Positions 1 through 5,916 of a stretch of DNA of 8,743 nucleotides are shown here, piece by piece; within the stretch, counting starts at the first letter, position 1, and each line of letters opens with the position of its first letter. Made by a program: the position numbers and the translations under genes. The notes under the pieces are model-generated. The model made no database searches and had not been told where the DNA came from. It saw only the letters and a program-made list of their open reading frames with translations. The stretch covers positions 386-9,128 of the forward strand of contig WRGV01000023.1 in NCBI GenBank assembly GCA_009787035.1, written 5' to 3'. The stretch comes from Propionibacteriaceae bacterium (GTDB lineage: Bacteria; Actinomycetota; Actinomycetes; Propionibacteriales; Propionibacteriaceae).

Positions 1-697
1 CCCCGACACACTCAAATCCCGCAACAACCTCGCCATCGCCTACCAGCAGGCGGGCCGCCTCGACGAGGCGATCGCCCTGCACGAGCAGGTCCTCGCCGAC
101 CGGGAACGCACCCTCGGACCCGACCACCCCAACACACTCAGCTCCCGCAACAACCTCGCCACCGACTACCAGCAGGCAGGCCGCACCAGCGAAGCCATCA
201 CCCTGCACGAGCAGGTCCTCGCCGACCAGGAACGCACCCTCGGACCCGACCACCCCGACACCCTCACCTCCCGCAACAACCTCGCCGCCGCCTACCGGCA
301 GGTGGGCCGCACCGACCAGGCGATCACCCTGGACGAGCAGGTCCTCGCCGACCGGGAACGCATCCTCGGACCCGACCACCCCGACACCCTCGCCTCCCGC
401 AACAACCTCGCGCTCGCCTACCAGCAGGCGGGCCGCACCGACGAGGCCCTTGCGTTGTTCCAGGCGCTGCTGCCGGATCTCGCGCGCGTGCTCGGGGCCC
501 GGCATCCACAAACCGTCAACGCTCGGCGGCTGCTCCGCGAGCTGCAGCCCAACGACGTCACCGACATGCTGCGGAAGGCCCGCGCCGGGGACGAGGAGGC
601 CCGCATCCGGCTGCCGCGGGAGCTGCGTCCGCTCGCGGATGGACTCTCAGCACCCGCCTCCACGAGCACGCCGTCGTCCCGATCGAAGCCTCGGTGA
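1..697 (+). CDS. TPR-repeat protein, C-terminal part (5' truncated by window edge)
   Basis: The reading frame is open from base 2 to the TGA at 695-697, so only the last 231 residues are visible and the true start lies outside the window. Residues 1-168 are four consecutive 42-residue units of the pattern PDTLxSRNNLAxAYQQAGR followed by a second helix containing HEQVLADRERxLGPDH. This is the kinesin-light-chain/TPR_10-TPR_12 type common in actinobacteria. The fourth unit diverges in its second half (LFQALLPDLARVLGARH) and a partial fifth begins with PQTVNARRLLREL, as expected for the capping end of a TPR solenoid. The last 50 or so residues are charged, then Ser/Pro/Thr rich, and match no domain I recognise. 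TPR arrays mediate protein-protein contacts. In related actinobacterial proteins they often follow an NB-ARC or other effector domain, but that part is not visible, so the function is unknown. Nearby GTG/ATG codons inside the repeats are not real starts. Confidence 0.9.
   Translation, partial: PDTLKSRNNLAIAYQQAGRLDEAIALHEQVLADRERTLGPDHPNTLSSRNNLATDYQQAGRTSEAITLHEQVLADQERTLGPDHPDTLTSRNNLAAAYRQVGRTDQAITLDEQVLADRERILGPDHPDTLASRNNLALAYQQAGRTDEALALFQALLPDLARVLGARHPQTVNARRLLRELQPNDVTDMLRKARAGDEEARIRLPRELRPLADGLSAPASTSTPSSRSKPR
2..505 (+). repeat. Tandem 126-bp repeats encoding TPR units
   Basis: Four in-frame units start at 2, 128, 254 and 380, an exact 126-bp period (42 codons). The block CGCAACAACCTCGCC recurs at 20, 146, 272 and 398. 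GAGCAGGTCCTCGCCGACC recurs at 83, 209 and 335. Conservation extends to synonymous positions in the first three units, which points to recent duplication or gene conversion rather than old TPR divergence. The fourth unit degenerates in its second half. The array probably continues upstream of the window. Confidence 0.95.
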
Positions 698-745
698 ACT
701 GCAGCGACCCAAGCAAGCCGAACCGCGGCGTCCACAATCTTGTCC

Positions 746-791
746 AGTAGCGATCTACAGATTTGTAGTGTAGAAATCTACATTTTTGTAT
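746..791. promoter_or_regulatory. Phased palindromic half-site array (probable operator)
   Basis: Half-sites of the type TGTAG/CTACA lie at 746 (AGTAG), 755 (CTACA), 764 (TGTAG), 769 (TGTAG), 778 (CTACA) and 787 (TGTAT). Within each trio they alternate in orientation with 9-nt steps (5-nt half-site plus 4-nt spacer). Seen another way, 746-768 and 769-791 are two tandem 23-bp copies agreeing at 17 positions. Individual palindromes include CTACA-GATT-TGTAG (755-768) and TGTAGA-AA-TCTACA (769-782). The array abuts and overlaps the -10 box of the downstream AAA gene, the usual layout of a repressor operator. The binding protein is not identifiable in the window. The palindromes are seen directly; the operator role is inferred. 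Confidence 0.6.
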
Positions 792-801
792 AGTAGAGGC
801 C
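789..801 (+). promoter_or_regulatory. Candidate -10 box of a leaderless promoter for the AAA/DUF4143 gene
   Basis: TATAGT at 789-794 fits the actinobacterial TANNNT -10 pattern and ends 7 nt before the ATG at 802, so transcription would start at or next to the start codon. The purine run AGAGG (795-799) is only 2 nt from the ATG, too close for a normal Shine-Dalgarno site, which also favours a leaderless message. TTGTAG (763-768) is a possible -35, but the 20-nt spacing is long and it lies inside the palindrome array. Confidence 0.5.
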
Positions 802-2073
802 ATGGAATACCTTCCTCGGCTTGTGGATACGCAGTTGGACGAGCTGATGTCCGGGTTGCCGGCGGTCGCCATCGAAGGCCCCAAGGCGGTCGGTAAGACG
901 CAGACGGCGCTTCGGCGTGTCACCACCAGCATCAGCCTGGACGACGACCTGGAGCTGGAGTTGGCCCGCAGCGACCCACAACGGATCACCCGGCTGCCCC
1001 GCCCCCTGCTGATTGACGAATGGCAGCATCTGCCCTTCGTCTGGGATCGTGTCCGCCACGCCGTGGACGCCGGCGTCGAACCGGGAGCTTTCCTGTTGGC
1101 CGGGTCGGCATTCCCCCAGCAGGCACCGAAACACTCCGGCGCCGGGCGCATCGTCACGTTGCGCATGCGTCCCCTCTCCCTTGCCGAACGCGGCCTGATC
1201 GCACCCACCGTGTCACTGGCAGCGCTGCTGACCGCAGACACCCCTATCGCCGGGGAATCGACCCTGACCCTGGACGATTACGCGACACAAATCACATCAT
1301 CGGGACTGCCGGGCCTGCGTGCCATTCCCGACGCACTGCGCAGCCAAGCTCTCGACGGCTATCTCGATGCCGTGGTTGACCGCGACTTCGCCGACGCCGG
1401 GCACCCCGTTCGCCGGCCCGGCACGCTGAGGGCCTGGCTCACCGCCTACGCGGCAGCCACTTCCACCACAGCCTCGTACACCGCCATCCTGGACGCCGCC
1501 ACTGCGGGCCTGCCCGACAAGCCATCGCGCTCCAGCATCGTCGCCTACCGCGAGGTATTGGAGCGCATGTGGCTGCTGGACGAGCTACCCGCCTGGCCAG
1601 GACACGCGAACCTGATGTCGGCGCTGGGCCAAGCCCCGAAACACCACTTGGCCGACCCGGCACTGGCAGCCCGACTGTTGGGTGTCACCGCTGCCAGCCT
1701 GACGCGCAGCCCCGATCCCGGTTCCGTGTCCATGCGACGCGACGGCACGCTTCTTGGCGCGCTCTTCGAAAGCCTCTGCGCCCTGTGCATCCGCGTCTAC
1801 GCGCAGGCGGCTCACGCCCAGGCGTGGCACCTTCGCACCCAACGCGGCGAGCACGAAGTCGACTTCATCGTCACCGGTCAAGACGGCCGCATCGTCGCCC
1901 TGGAAGCCAAGCTCGCACCCCTGCCACACCACGACGACGTGCGCCATCTGACCTGGCTGCGAGAACGATTGGGCGACCGCCTCGCAGACGCCATCGTGCT
2001 CACCACGGGCCCGACCGCATTCCGCCGCCCGGACGGCATCGGCGTCGTCCCGTTGGCGCTTCTGGGCTCCTGA
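802..2073 (+). CDS. AAA ATPase with C-terminal DUF4143-type domain (COG1373-like)
   Basis: This 423-residue protein has an N-terminal P-loop ATPase domain. Walker A is GPKAVGKT at residues 26-33 and Walker B is LLIDEWQ at 69-75. A sensor-like LAGS ends at 102, and GAGR (113-116) precedes RPLSLAER, the usual order in the 'putative AAA+ superfamily' COG1373 group. The C-terminal half carries the DUF4143-like pattern of a helical segment (SYTAILDAA, then YREVLERMWLLDELPAW) followed by a nuclease-like fold motif: EVDF with D354, then E368-A-K370, which fits PD-(D/E)xK spacing. The family is widespread and often horizontally moved, but its biochemical role is not established; nucleic-acid or phage-defence links remain speculation. 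The start at 802 is chosen because the N-terminus MEYLPRLVDTQLDELM leads directly into the P-loop at the family's usual distance and the -10 box sits just upstream. The gene stands alone between a TPR gene and purU. No toxin, antitoxin or regulator partner is visible. Confidence 0.88.
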   Translation: MEYLPRLVDTQLDELMSGLPAVAIEGPKAVGKTQTALRRVTTSISLDDDLELELARSDPQRITRLPRPLLIDEWQHLPFVWDRVRHAVDAGVEPGAFLLAGSAFPQQAPKHSGAGRIVTLRMRPLSLAERGLIAPTVSLAALLTADTPIAGESTLTLDDYATQITSSGLPGLRAIPDALRSQALDGYLDAVVDRDFADAGHPVRRPGTLRAWLTAYAAATSTTASYTAILDAATAGLPDKPSRSSIVAYREVLERMWLLDELPAWPGHANLMSALGQAPKHHLADPALAARLLGVTAASLTRSPDPGSVSMRRDGTLLGALFESLCALCIRVYAQAAHAQAWHLRTQRGEHEVDFIVTGQDGRIVALEAKLAPLPHHDDVRHLTWLRERLGDRLADAIVLTTGPTAFRRPDGIGVVPLALLGS

Positions 2074-2079
2074 GTCGAC

Positions 2080-2091
2080 TAGCCTTGCCAC
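2080..2091 (+). promoter_or_regulatory. Candidate -10 box of a leaderless promoter for purU
   Basis: TAGCCT at 2080-2085 fits TANNNT and ends 6 nt before the A of the purU ATG. No Shine-Dalgarno-like sequence lies in the 18 nt between the AAA stop (2071-2073) and this ATG. A leaderless transcript starting at or near 2092 explains both facts. TTGGCG (2053-2058) is a poor -35 candidate at 21-nt spacing, within the end of the AAA gene. Read-through from the AAA promoter is the alternative. Confidence 0.4.
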
Positions 2092-2940
2092 ATGGGCATC
2101 CACAGCGTCATCACATTCCGGTGCGCGGACGGGCCGGGGATCGTGCATGCGATCAGCGGCGCGATCGTGGCGGTGCACGGCAATATCTCGGACTCGCAGC
2201 AGTACTCGTCCCCCGACACCGGGATGTTCTTCATGCGCGTGCAGGTGGATTCCGACGCCAGCCAGGACGACCTGGCGGCCGCGCTGGCACCCGTCCAGGC
2301 CCGGTTCGACGCGCACCTGACAATCGACACGCAGGGACGGCCCGCCCGCACGCTCGTCCTGGTTTCGACGGCCCCGCACGTGCTCAACGCGCTGCTGTCG
2401 GCCCAGCGCGCCGGGGCGGTGCCCATCGAGGTGCCGCTGGTGCTCGGCAACCACCCCGACCTGGCCGACATGGCACGGTTCTACGGCGTGGGCTTCGAGC
2501 TCGTCCCGACGCCGGACGCGCCCGCGAAGGCCGCGTTCGAGGCGCGGGTGCGCGAGGTCGTCCGCGAGCACGACATCGAGCTGGTCGTGCTCGCCCGCTA
2601 CATGCAGATCATCTCGCCCCAGCTGTGCGCCGACCTGGCCGGACGCATGATCAACATTCACCACTCGTTCCTGCCGGGCTTCAAGGGCGCCAACCCGTAC
2701 CGCCAGGCGCACGAGCGCGGCGTCAAGCTGATCGGCGCAACCGCGCACTTCGTCACCGCAGATCTGGACGAGGGCCCGATCATCGAGCAGTCGGTCGTGC
2801 GCGTCAACCACACCAAGTCGGTCGAGGAACTGCGCCAGCTGGGCGCCGACGCCGAGTCGGTCACGCTGACGCACGCCGTCCGCCTGTTCGCCGAGCACCG
2901 CATTCTTCTGGACGGAATCCGCACCGTCATTTTCGACTGA
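2092..2940 (+). CDS. purU: Formyltetrahydrofolate deformylase PurU
   Basis: This cytosolic enzyme hydrolyses 10-formyltetrahydrofolate to formate and tetrahydrofolate. It balances the one-carbon pool and can supply formate for purine synthesis. The 282-residue length is normal for the family. Residues about 4-80 form an ACT regulatory domain (FRCADGPGIVHAISG, then GNISDSQQYSS, then FFMRVQVD), which in the family senses effectors such as glycine or methionine. Residues about 87-265 are the formyltransferase-type catalytic domain. The conserved catalytic residues are present: N188 and H190 in INIHHSFLPGFKG, and D226 in DLDEGPIIEQ. The ACT domain plus the HHSFLP motif separates it from PurN glycinamide formyltransferase (NIHPSLLP, no ACT domain). 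It lies 18 nt after the AAA gene, probably with its own leaderless promoter, and 214 nt before the transporter operon. I see no functional link to either neighbour. Confidence 0.95.
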   Translation: MGIHSVITFRCADGPGIVHAISGAIVAVHGNISDSQQYSSPDTGMFFMRVQVDSDASQDDLAAALAPVQARFDAHLTIDTQGRPARTLVLVSTAPHVLNALLSAQRAGAVPIEVPLVLGNHPDLADMARFYGVGFELVPTPDAPAKAAFEARVREVVREHDIELVVLARYMQIISPQLCADLAGRMINIHHSFLPGFKGANPYRQAHERGVKLIGATAHFVTADLDEGPIIEQSVVRVNHTKSVEELRQLGADAESVTLTHAVRLFAEHRILLDGIRTVIFD

Positions 2941-3114
2941 TCTCGCTACTTTGCAGACGCACCAGCAGCTCACAAGCTTTGCACACCGTCTCACATTATG
3001 GAATTTCTCGTCCACGATGTGACTAATCGGTGCAACAATGAGGGACGCTGTATCGACGGTTCCCGACCTCCCGCCCCAGGTCCGCTGCCCCAGCTGTCCC
3101 GTACCGCGGCCATC

Positions 3115-3133
3115 GCAAGCGCCGCACGCTTGC
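3115..3133 (+). promoter_or_regulatory. 5' UTR hairpin upstream of the binding-protein RBS
   Basis: GCAAGCG (3115-3121) and CGCTTGC (3127-3133) form a perfect 7-bp stem around the loop CCGCA. It ends 9 nt before the AAGGAG ribosome binding site. It could stabilise the message or keep the site open. There is no U-tract, so it is not a terminator. The structure is seen in the sequence; the role is inferred. Confidence 0.45.
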
Positions 3134-3142
3134 CACCACACC

Positions 3143-3150
3143 AAGGAGAA
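3143..3150 (+). promoter_or_regulatory. Shine-Dalgarno site deciding the GTG start of the binding protein
   Basis: AAGGAG at 3143-3148 lies 6 nt before GTG 3155, near-ideal spacing. It fixes the start at this GTG rather than at the in-frame ATG 3038, which would place 39 Cys/Pro/His-rich residues ahead of the signal peptide. Confidence 0.85.
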
Positions 3151-3154
3151 TTCC

Positions 3155-4759
3155 GTGCAACTCACCAAGAAAGCGTTGCTCGTCACCGCGGTCGGCCTGA
3201 GTGCCGCCCTGGCCCTCACTGGCTGCTCGAAGGGCACGTCGAGCAACACCGGCGGTGCCAGCGGCACCCCCAACGGCGCCAGCAACATCGTCATCGGCAC
3301 GACCGACACCGTCGTGTCCATCGACCCGGCCGGCTCGTACGACAACGGCTCGCTGAGCGTCGAAGAGCAGGTCTACCAGTTCCTGTACACGTTCATCCCG
3401 GGCCAGAGCACCCCTCAACCCGACGCCGCACAGTCATGCTCGTTCACCAAACCCACCGTCTTCACCTGCACGCTCAAGCCGAACCTCAAGTTCGCCAACG
3501 GCGACCCGCTGACGTCCGCCGACGTCAAGTTCAGCTTCGACCGCGTGCTCAAGATCAATAGCGCCGTCGGCCCAGCCTCGCTGCTGGGCAACCTGGCGTC
3601 CATCGACACACCCGACGCCACGACCGTCAACTTCAACCTGAAGCTCGCCAACGACCAGACGTTCCTGCAGGTGCTGACGACCAGCGCCGGCCCGATCGTC
3701 GACAGCAAGGTGTTCTCGCCGACGTCCCTGATGTCGGACGAGGCGATCGTCAAGGCCAACGCGTTCTCGGGGCCGTACACCATCACGACGTACAACAAGA
3801 ACCAGCTGATCCAGTTCAAGCCGAATCCCGACTACAACGGCGCGCTCGGCAAGGTCGCCAACGGCGGCATCACGCTGCAGTACTTCACCGATGAGACCAA
3901 CATGAAGCTGGCACTCACCAACAAGACGCTCGACATGGTGACGCGCTCGCTCACGCCGACCGACATCCAGTCGCTGCAGAAGAACTCGAACATCCACGTG
4001 TGGAACGCCAAGAGCGGCGAGATCCGCTACATCGTGTTCAACCTCAACACGATGCCCGGCAACTCCGACGCGCAGAAGCTGGCGATCCGGCAGGCGATCG
4101 CGTCGTCCATCGACCGCAACTCGCTGGCCCAAGACGTCTACCTCGGCCAGTACACGCCGCTGTGCAGCTACGTCCCCTCCGGCTACCCGGGCGCCAACAC
4201 CGCGGTGTGCGACGCGTACCCGCTGAGCACCGACAAGGCGAAACAGTACCTGTCGGCCGCGGGCATCTCGACGCCGGTCGCGCTGAACATCGAGTACAAC
4301 CCCGACCACTACGGCTCGTCCAGCGACCAGGAATACGGCCGCATCAAGCAGCAGCTTGAGGCCACCGGCCTGTTCACGGTCAACCTGCAAAGCGCCAACT
4401 GGACGACGTACAACACCGAACGCACACAGGACGCGTACCCGATCTTCCAGCTCGGCTGGTTCCCGGACTACCCGGACGCCGACAACTACCTGTCGCCGTT
4501 CTTCACCGCGAACAGCTTCCTGGCCCAGCACTTCAACGAGCCGGACATCTTCAAGGCGATTTCGGACGAAGCCACGCAGCCCGACAACACCCAGCGCATG
4601 GCGCAGATCGAGCAGATCCAAACCGACCTGGCGACCAAGTACCTGCCGACCATCCCGCTGCTGCAGGGCTCCATGTGGGCCTTCACGCAGACCAACATCA
4701 ACGGGGTCGCGCTGATGCCGAACTCCGTGATCCCGTACGCGGCGCTGACCAAGAGCTAA
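3155..4759 (+). CDS. ABC transporter substrate-binding lipoprotein, family 5 (DppA/OppA-like)
   Basis: From GTG 3155 the protein is 534 residues, normal for SBP_bac_5 (oligopeptide/dipeptide/nickel binding). Residues 1-24 are a lipoprotein signal: MQLTKK, a hydrophobic stretch, then the lipobox LTGC with Cys24 as the lipid-anchored residue. A Gly/Ser/Asn/Thr-rich tether follows. The family signature is clear around residues 107-130 (LKPNLKFANGDPLTSADVKF), with later conserved blocks YIVFNLNT, LAIRQAIASSIDR, GWFPDYPDADNY and LPTIPLLQG. Four further cysteines fall in two close pairs, C95/C105 and C337/C352, and may form two extracellular disulfides. The protein would sit outside the membrane and deliver substrate to the permeases encoded just downstream. 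A peptide is the likeliest substrate, but the family also binds nickel, opines and sugars, and specificity cannot be read from sequence. It is first in the operon and separated from dppB by a strong hairpin. Confidence 0.93.
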   Translation: MQLTKKALLVTAVGLSAALALTGCSKGTSSNTGGASGTPNGASNIVIGTTDTVVSIDPAGSYDNGSLSVEEQVYQFLYTFIPGQSTPQPDAAQSCSFTKPTVFTCTLKPNLKFANGDPLTSADVKFSFDRVLKINSAVGPASLLGNLASIDTPDATTVNFNLKLANDQTFLQVLTTSAGPIVDSKVFSPTSLMSDEAIVKANAFSGPYTITTYNKNQLIQFKPNPDYNGALGKVANGGITLQYFTDETNMKLALTNKTLDMVTRSLTPTDIQSLQKNSNIHVWNAKSGEIRYIVFNLNTMPGNSDAQKLAIRQAIASSIDRNSLAQDVYLGQYTPLCSYVPSGYPGANTAVCDAYPLSTDKAKQYLSAAGISTPVALNIEYNPDHYGSSSDQEYGRIKQQLEATGLFTVNLQSANWTTYNTERTQDAYPIFQLGWFPDYPDADNYLSPFFTANSFLAQHFNEPDIFKAISDEATQPDNTQRMAQIEQIQTDLATKYLPTIPLLQGSMWAFTQTNINGVALMPNSVIPYAALTKS

Positions 4760-4776
4760 CGGGGTGACCGGATTGC

Positions 4777-4807
4777 CGGGGAGGGGGACGACGTGTCTCC
4801 CTCCCCG
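4777..4807 (+). terminator. Intercistronic GC-rich hairpin (attenuator or 3'-end stabiliser)
   Basis: CGGGGAGGG (4777-4785) pairs with CCCTCCCCG (4799-4807). The stem extends inward through GGAC/GTCT with one G-U pair, giving 13 bp around the loop GACGT (4790-4794). It starts 18 nt after the binding-protein stop and ends 63 nt before the dppB ATG. No U-tract follows, so a simple intrinsic terminator is unlikely. In many binding-protein-dependent importers, a hairpin here protects the upstream message and lowers downstream expression, giving an excess of binding protein. That role is inferred by analogy. Confidence 0.6.
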
Positions 4808-4870
4808 TCGATCTTCACGGCTTCCGGGGACGATTTCGCCCCACAGTTCGACTGACAAGGGGAACGACGC

Positions 4871-5914
4871 ATGGCGAAGGGTACGCAATCGTCGGGCAAG
4901 GCCCTGGCGAAGTACATGCTCATCCGGCTCGTCCTGGTGATCCCGACGGTGTGGATCCTGGTCACGATCGTCTTCTTCTTCCTGCGCGTCACCGGCGACC
5001 CGATCACCGCGGCGCTGGGCGGGCGGCTGCCCCCCGACCAGCTGGAGGCCCGCAAGCAGGCCGCCGGCTACAACGACCCGATCATCGTGCAGTACGGCCG
5101 CTTCCTCGACCAGTTGCTGCACGGCAACTTCGGCATCACGATGGACCAGCAGTCGGTCTCGCACATCCTGCTGCAGTACGGCCCGGCCACCGCCGAGCTG
5201 GTGTTCTGGTCGCTGATCGTCGCGTTCCTGGTCGGCATCCCGCTGGGACGCCTGGCCGCCCGGCACTACAACCAGGTGCAGGACGTGTCGATCCGCACGT
5301 TCGCCATCATCTTCTACGCCGCCCCCGTGTTCTTCGTCGGCCTGCTGCTGAAGCTCATCTTCTCGGTCTGGCTAGGGTGGCTGCCGTCGTCGGGACGGGC
5401 GAGCCCCATGGTCGAGGCCGAGCTACAAAACGTGCCCGTCAACACGCACATCTACATCATCAACGCGTTCGAGACGGGCAACATGAGCGACGTCGTCGAC
5501 GTGCTGGAGCACGCCATCCTGCCGGCCCTGGCGCTCGGCCTGCTGACCGCCGGCGTGTTCATCCGCCTCGTCCGCATCAACTTGCTGCAAACGCTGCGCA
5601 CCGACTTCGTGACGGCCGCGCGCGCCCGCGGCGTCTCGGAGGGCAAGGTCGTCTCGCAGCACGCGTTCCGCAACGCGCTGATCCCGGTCGTCACCGTGAT
5701 GGGCATGCAGATCGCGATGATGCTGGGCGGGGCCATCCTGACCGAGACGACGTTCGAGTGGCAGGGGCTCGGGTACTGGCTGAGCCACTACCTGAGCAAC
5801 CGCGACTTCGTCGCCGTGCAGGGCATCGTCACCGCCCTGGCGATCATCATCGCGCTGGCCAGCTTCCTGATCGATCTGATCAATGCGCTCGTCGACCCGA
5901 GGGTGAGGTACTGA
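4871..5914 (+). CDS. ABC transporter permease, DppB/OppB-like
   Basis: This 347-residue inner-membrane protein is one of two channel subunits of the importer. A first membrane helix lies at about residues 18-39 (LIRLVLVIPTVWILVTIVFF), with further helices near 106-128, 142-170, 214-234, 267-291 and 317-340. This matches the BPD_transp_1 layout with the DppB-type N-terminal region. The EAA loop that contacts the ATPase is at about 243-272 (RTDFVTAARARGVSEGKVV and following residues). The opening helix and the conserved pattern RVTGDPITAALGG, then QYGRFLDQLLHGNFG, are characteristic of DppB/OppB. AAGGGGA at 4857-4863 lies 7 nt before the ATG. The gene follows the hairpin and ends 2 nt before the next permease, so the two are almost certainly translated together. 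Residues 172-212, between membrane segments, form a longer polar loop likely to face outside. Confidence 0.94.
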   Translation: MAKGTQSSGKALAKYMLIRLVLVIPTVWILVTIVFFFLRVTGDPITAALGGRLPPDQLEARKQAAGYNDPIIVQYGRFLDQLLHGNFGITMDQQSVSHILLQYGPATAELVFWSLIVAFLVGIPLGRLAARHYNQVQDVSIRTFAIIFYAAPVFFVGLLLKLIFSVWLGWLPSSGRASPMVEAELQNVPVNTHIYIINAFETGNMSDVVDVLEHAILPALALGLLTAGVFIRLVRINLLQTLRTDFVTAARARGVSEGKVVSQHAFRNALIPVVTVMGMQIAMMLGGAILTETTFEWQGLGYWLSHYLSNRDFVAVQGIVTALAIIIALASFLIDLINALVDPRVRY

Positions 5915-5916
5915 TC

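Larger units (their letters stand above)
2941..3154 (+). promoter_or_regulatory. Intergenic leader and probable promoter region of the ABC operon
   Basis: These 214 nt between purU and the binding-protein gene must hold the operon promoter if the operon is transcribed separately. I see no convincing -35/-10 pair. TTGCAC at 2979-2984 resembles a -35 but lacks a well-spaced -10, and ACTAAT at 3022-3027 is a weak -10-like hexamer. CTTTGCA occurs twice, at 2949-2955 and 2977-2983, as direct repeats 28 nt apart that could be part of a control site. No U-tracted terminator follows purU. An open frame from ATG 3038 continues into the binding protein but has no signal-peptide logic. Confidence 0.4.

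Noticed and set aside
2..505. Regular repeats considered as a CRISPR array or minisatellite
   Set aside because: The period is 126 bp without unique spacers, stays in frame, and encodes a recognisable TPR consensus.
746..801. Palindrome array as a transposon end or recombination (dif/att) site
   Set aside because: There is no transposase or integrase, no matching copy elsewhere in the window and no target duplication. Its overlap with the -10 box fits an operator better.
2092..2940. PurN glycinamide ribonucleotide formyltransferase as identity
   Set aside because: It has an N-terminal ACT domain and INIHHSFLP in place of NIHPSLLP, and its 282-residue length matches PurU.
1569..3026. Plus-strand 485-codon frame overlapping AAA and purU
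   Set aside because: It is Arg/Pro/His-rich frame-shifted reading of two genuine genes, crossing their boundary with no motif.
3038..3154. Upstream ATG extending the binding protein by 39 residues
   Set aside because: It would bury the signal peptide and lipobox. GTG 3155 has an ideal Shine-Dalgarno site and gives a textbook lipoprotein signal.
1585..3345. Long minus-strand open frame of 586 codons across AAA, purU and the binding-protein start
   Set aside because: It spans three well-supported plus-strand genes and an intergenic region, is Arg/Val/Asp-rich and has no domain. It is a typical high-GC antisense shadow.
4777..4820. Hairpin as a full intrinsic terminator ending the binding-protein transcript
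   Set aside because: There is no U-tract after the stem, and the permease and ATPase genes downstream have no evident promoter of their own. Partial termination or stabilisation fits better.
3434..5266. Minus-strand open frame of 610 codons opposite the binding protein and dppB
   Set aside because: The composition is low-complexity Val/Arg/Asp/Gly and it lies fully opposite genes with clear family motifs. It has no ribosome site or motif.
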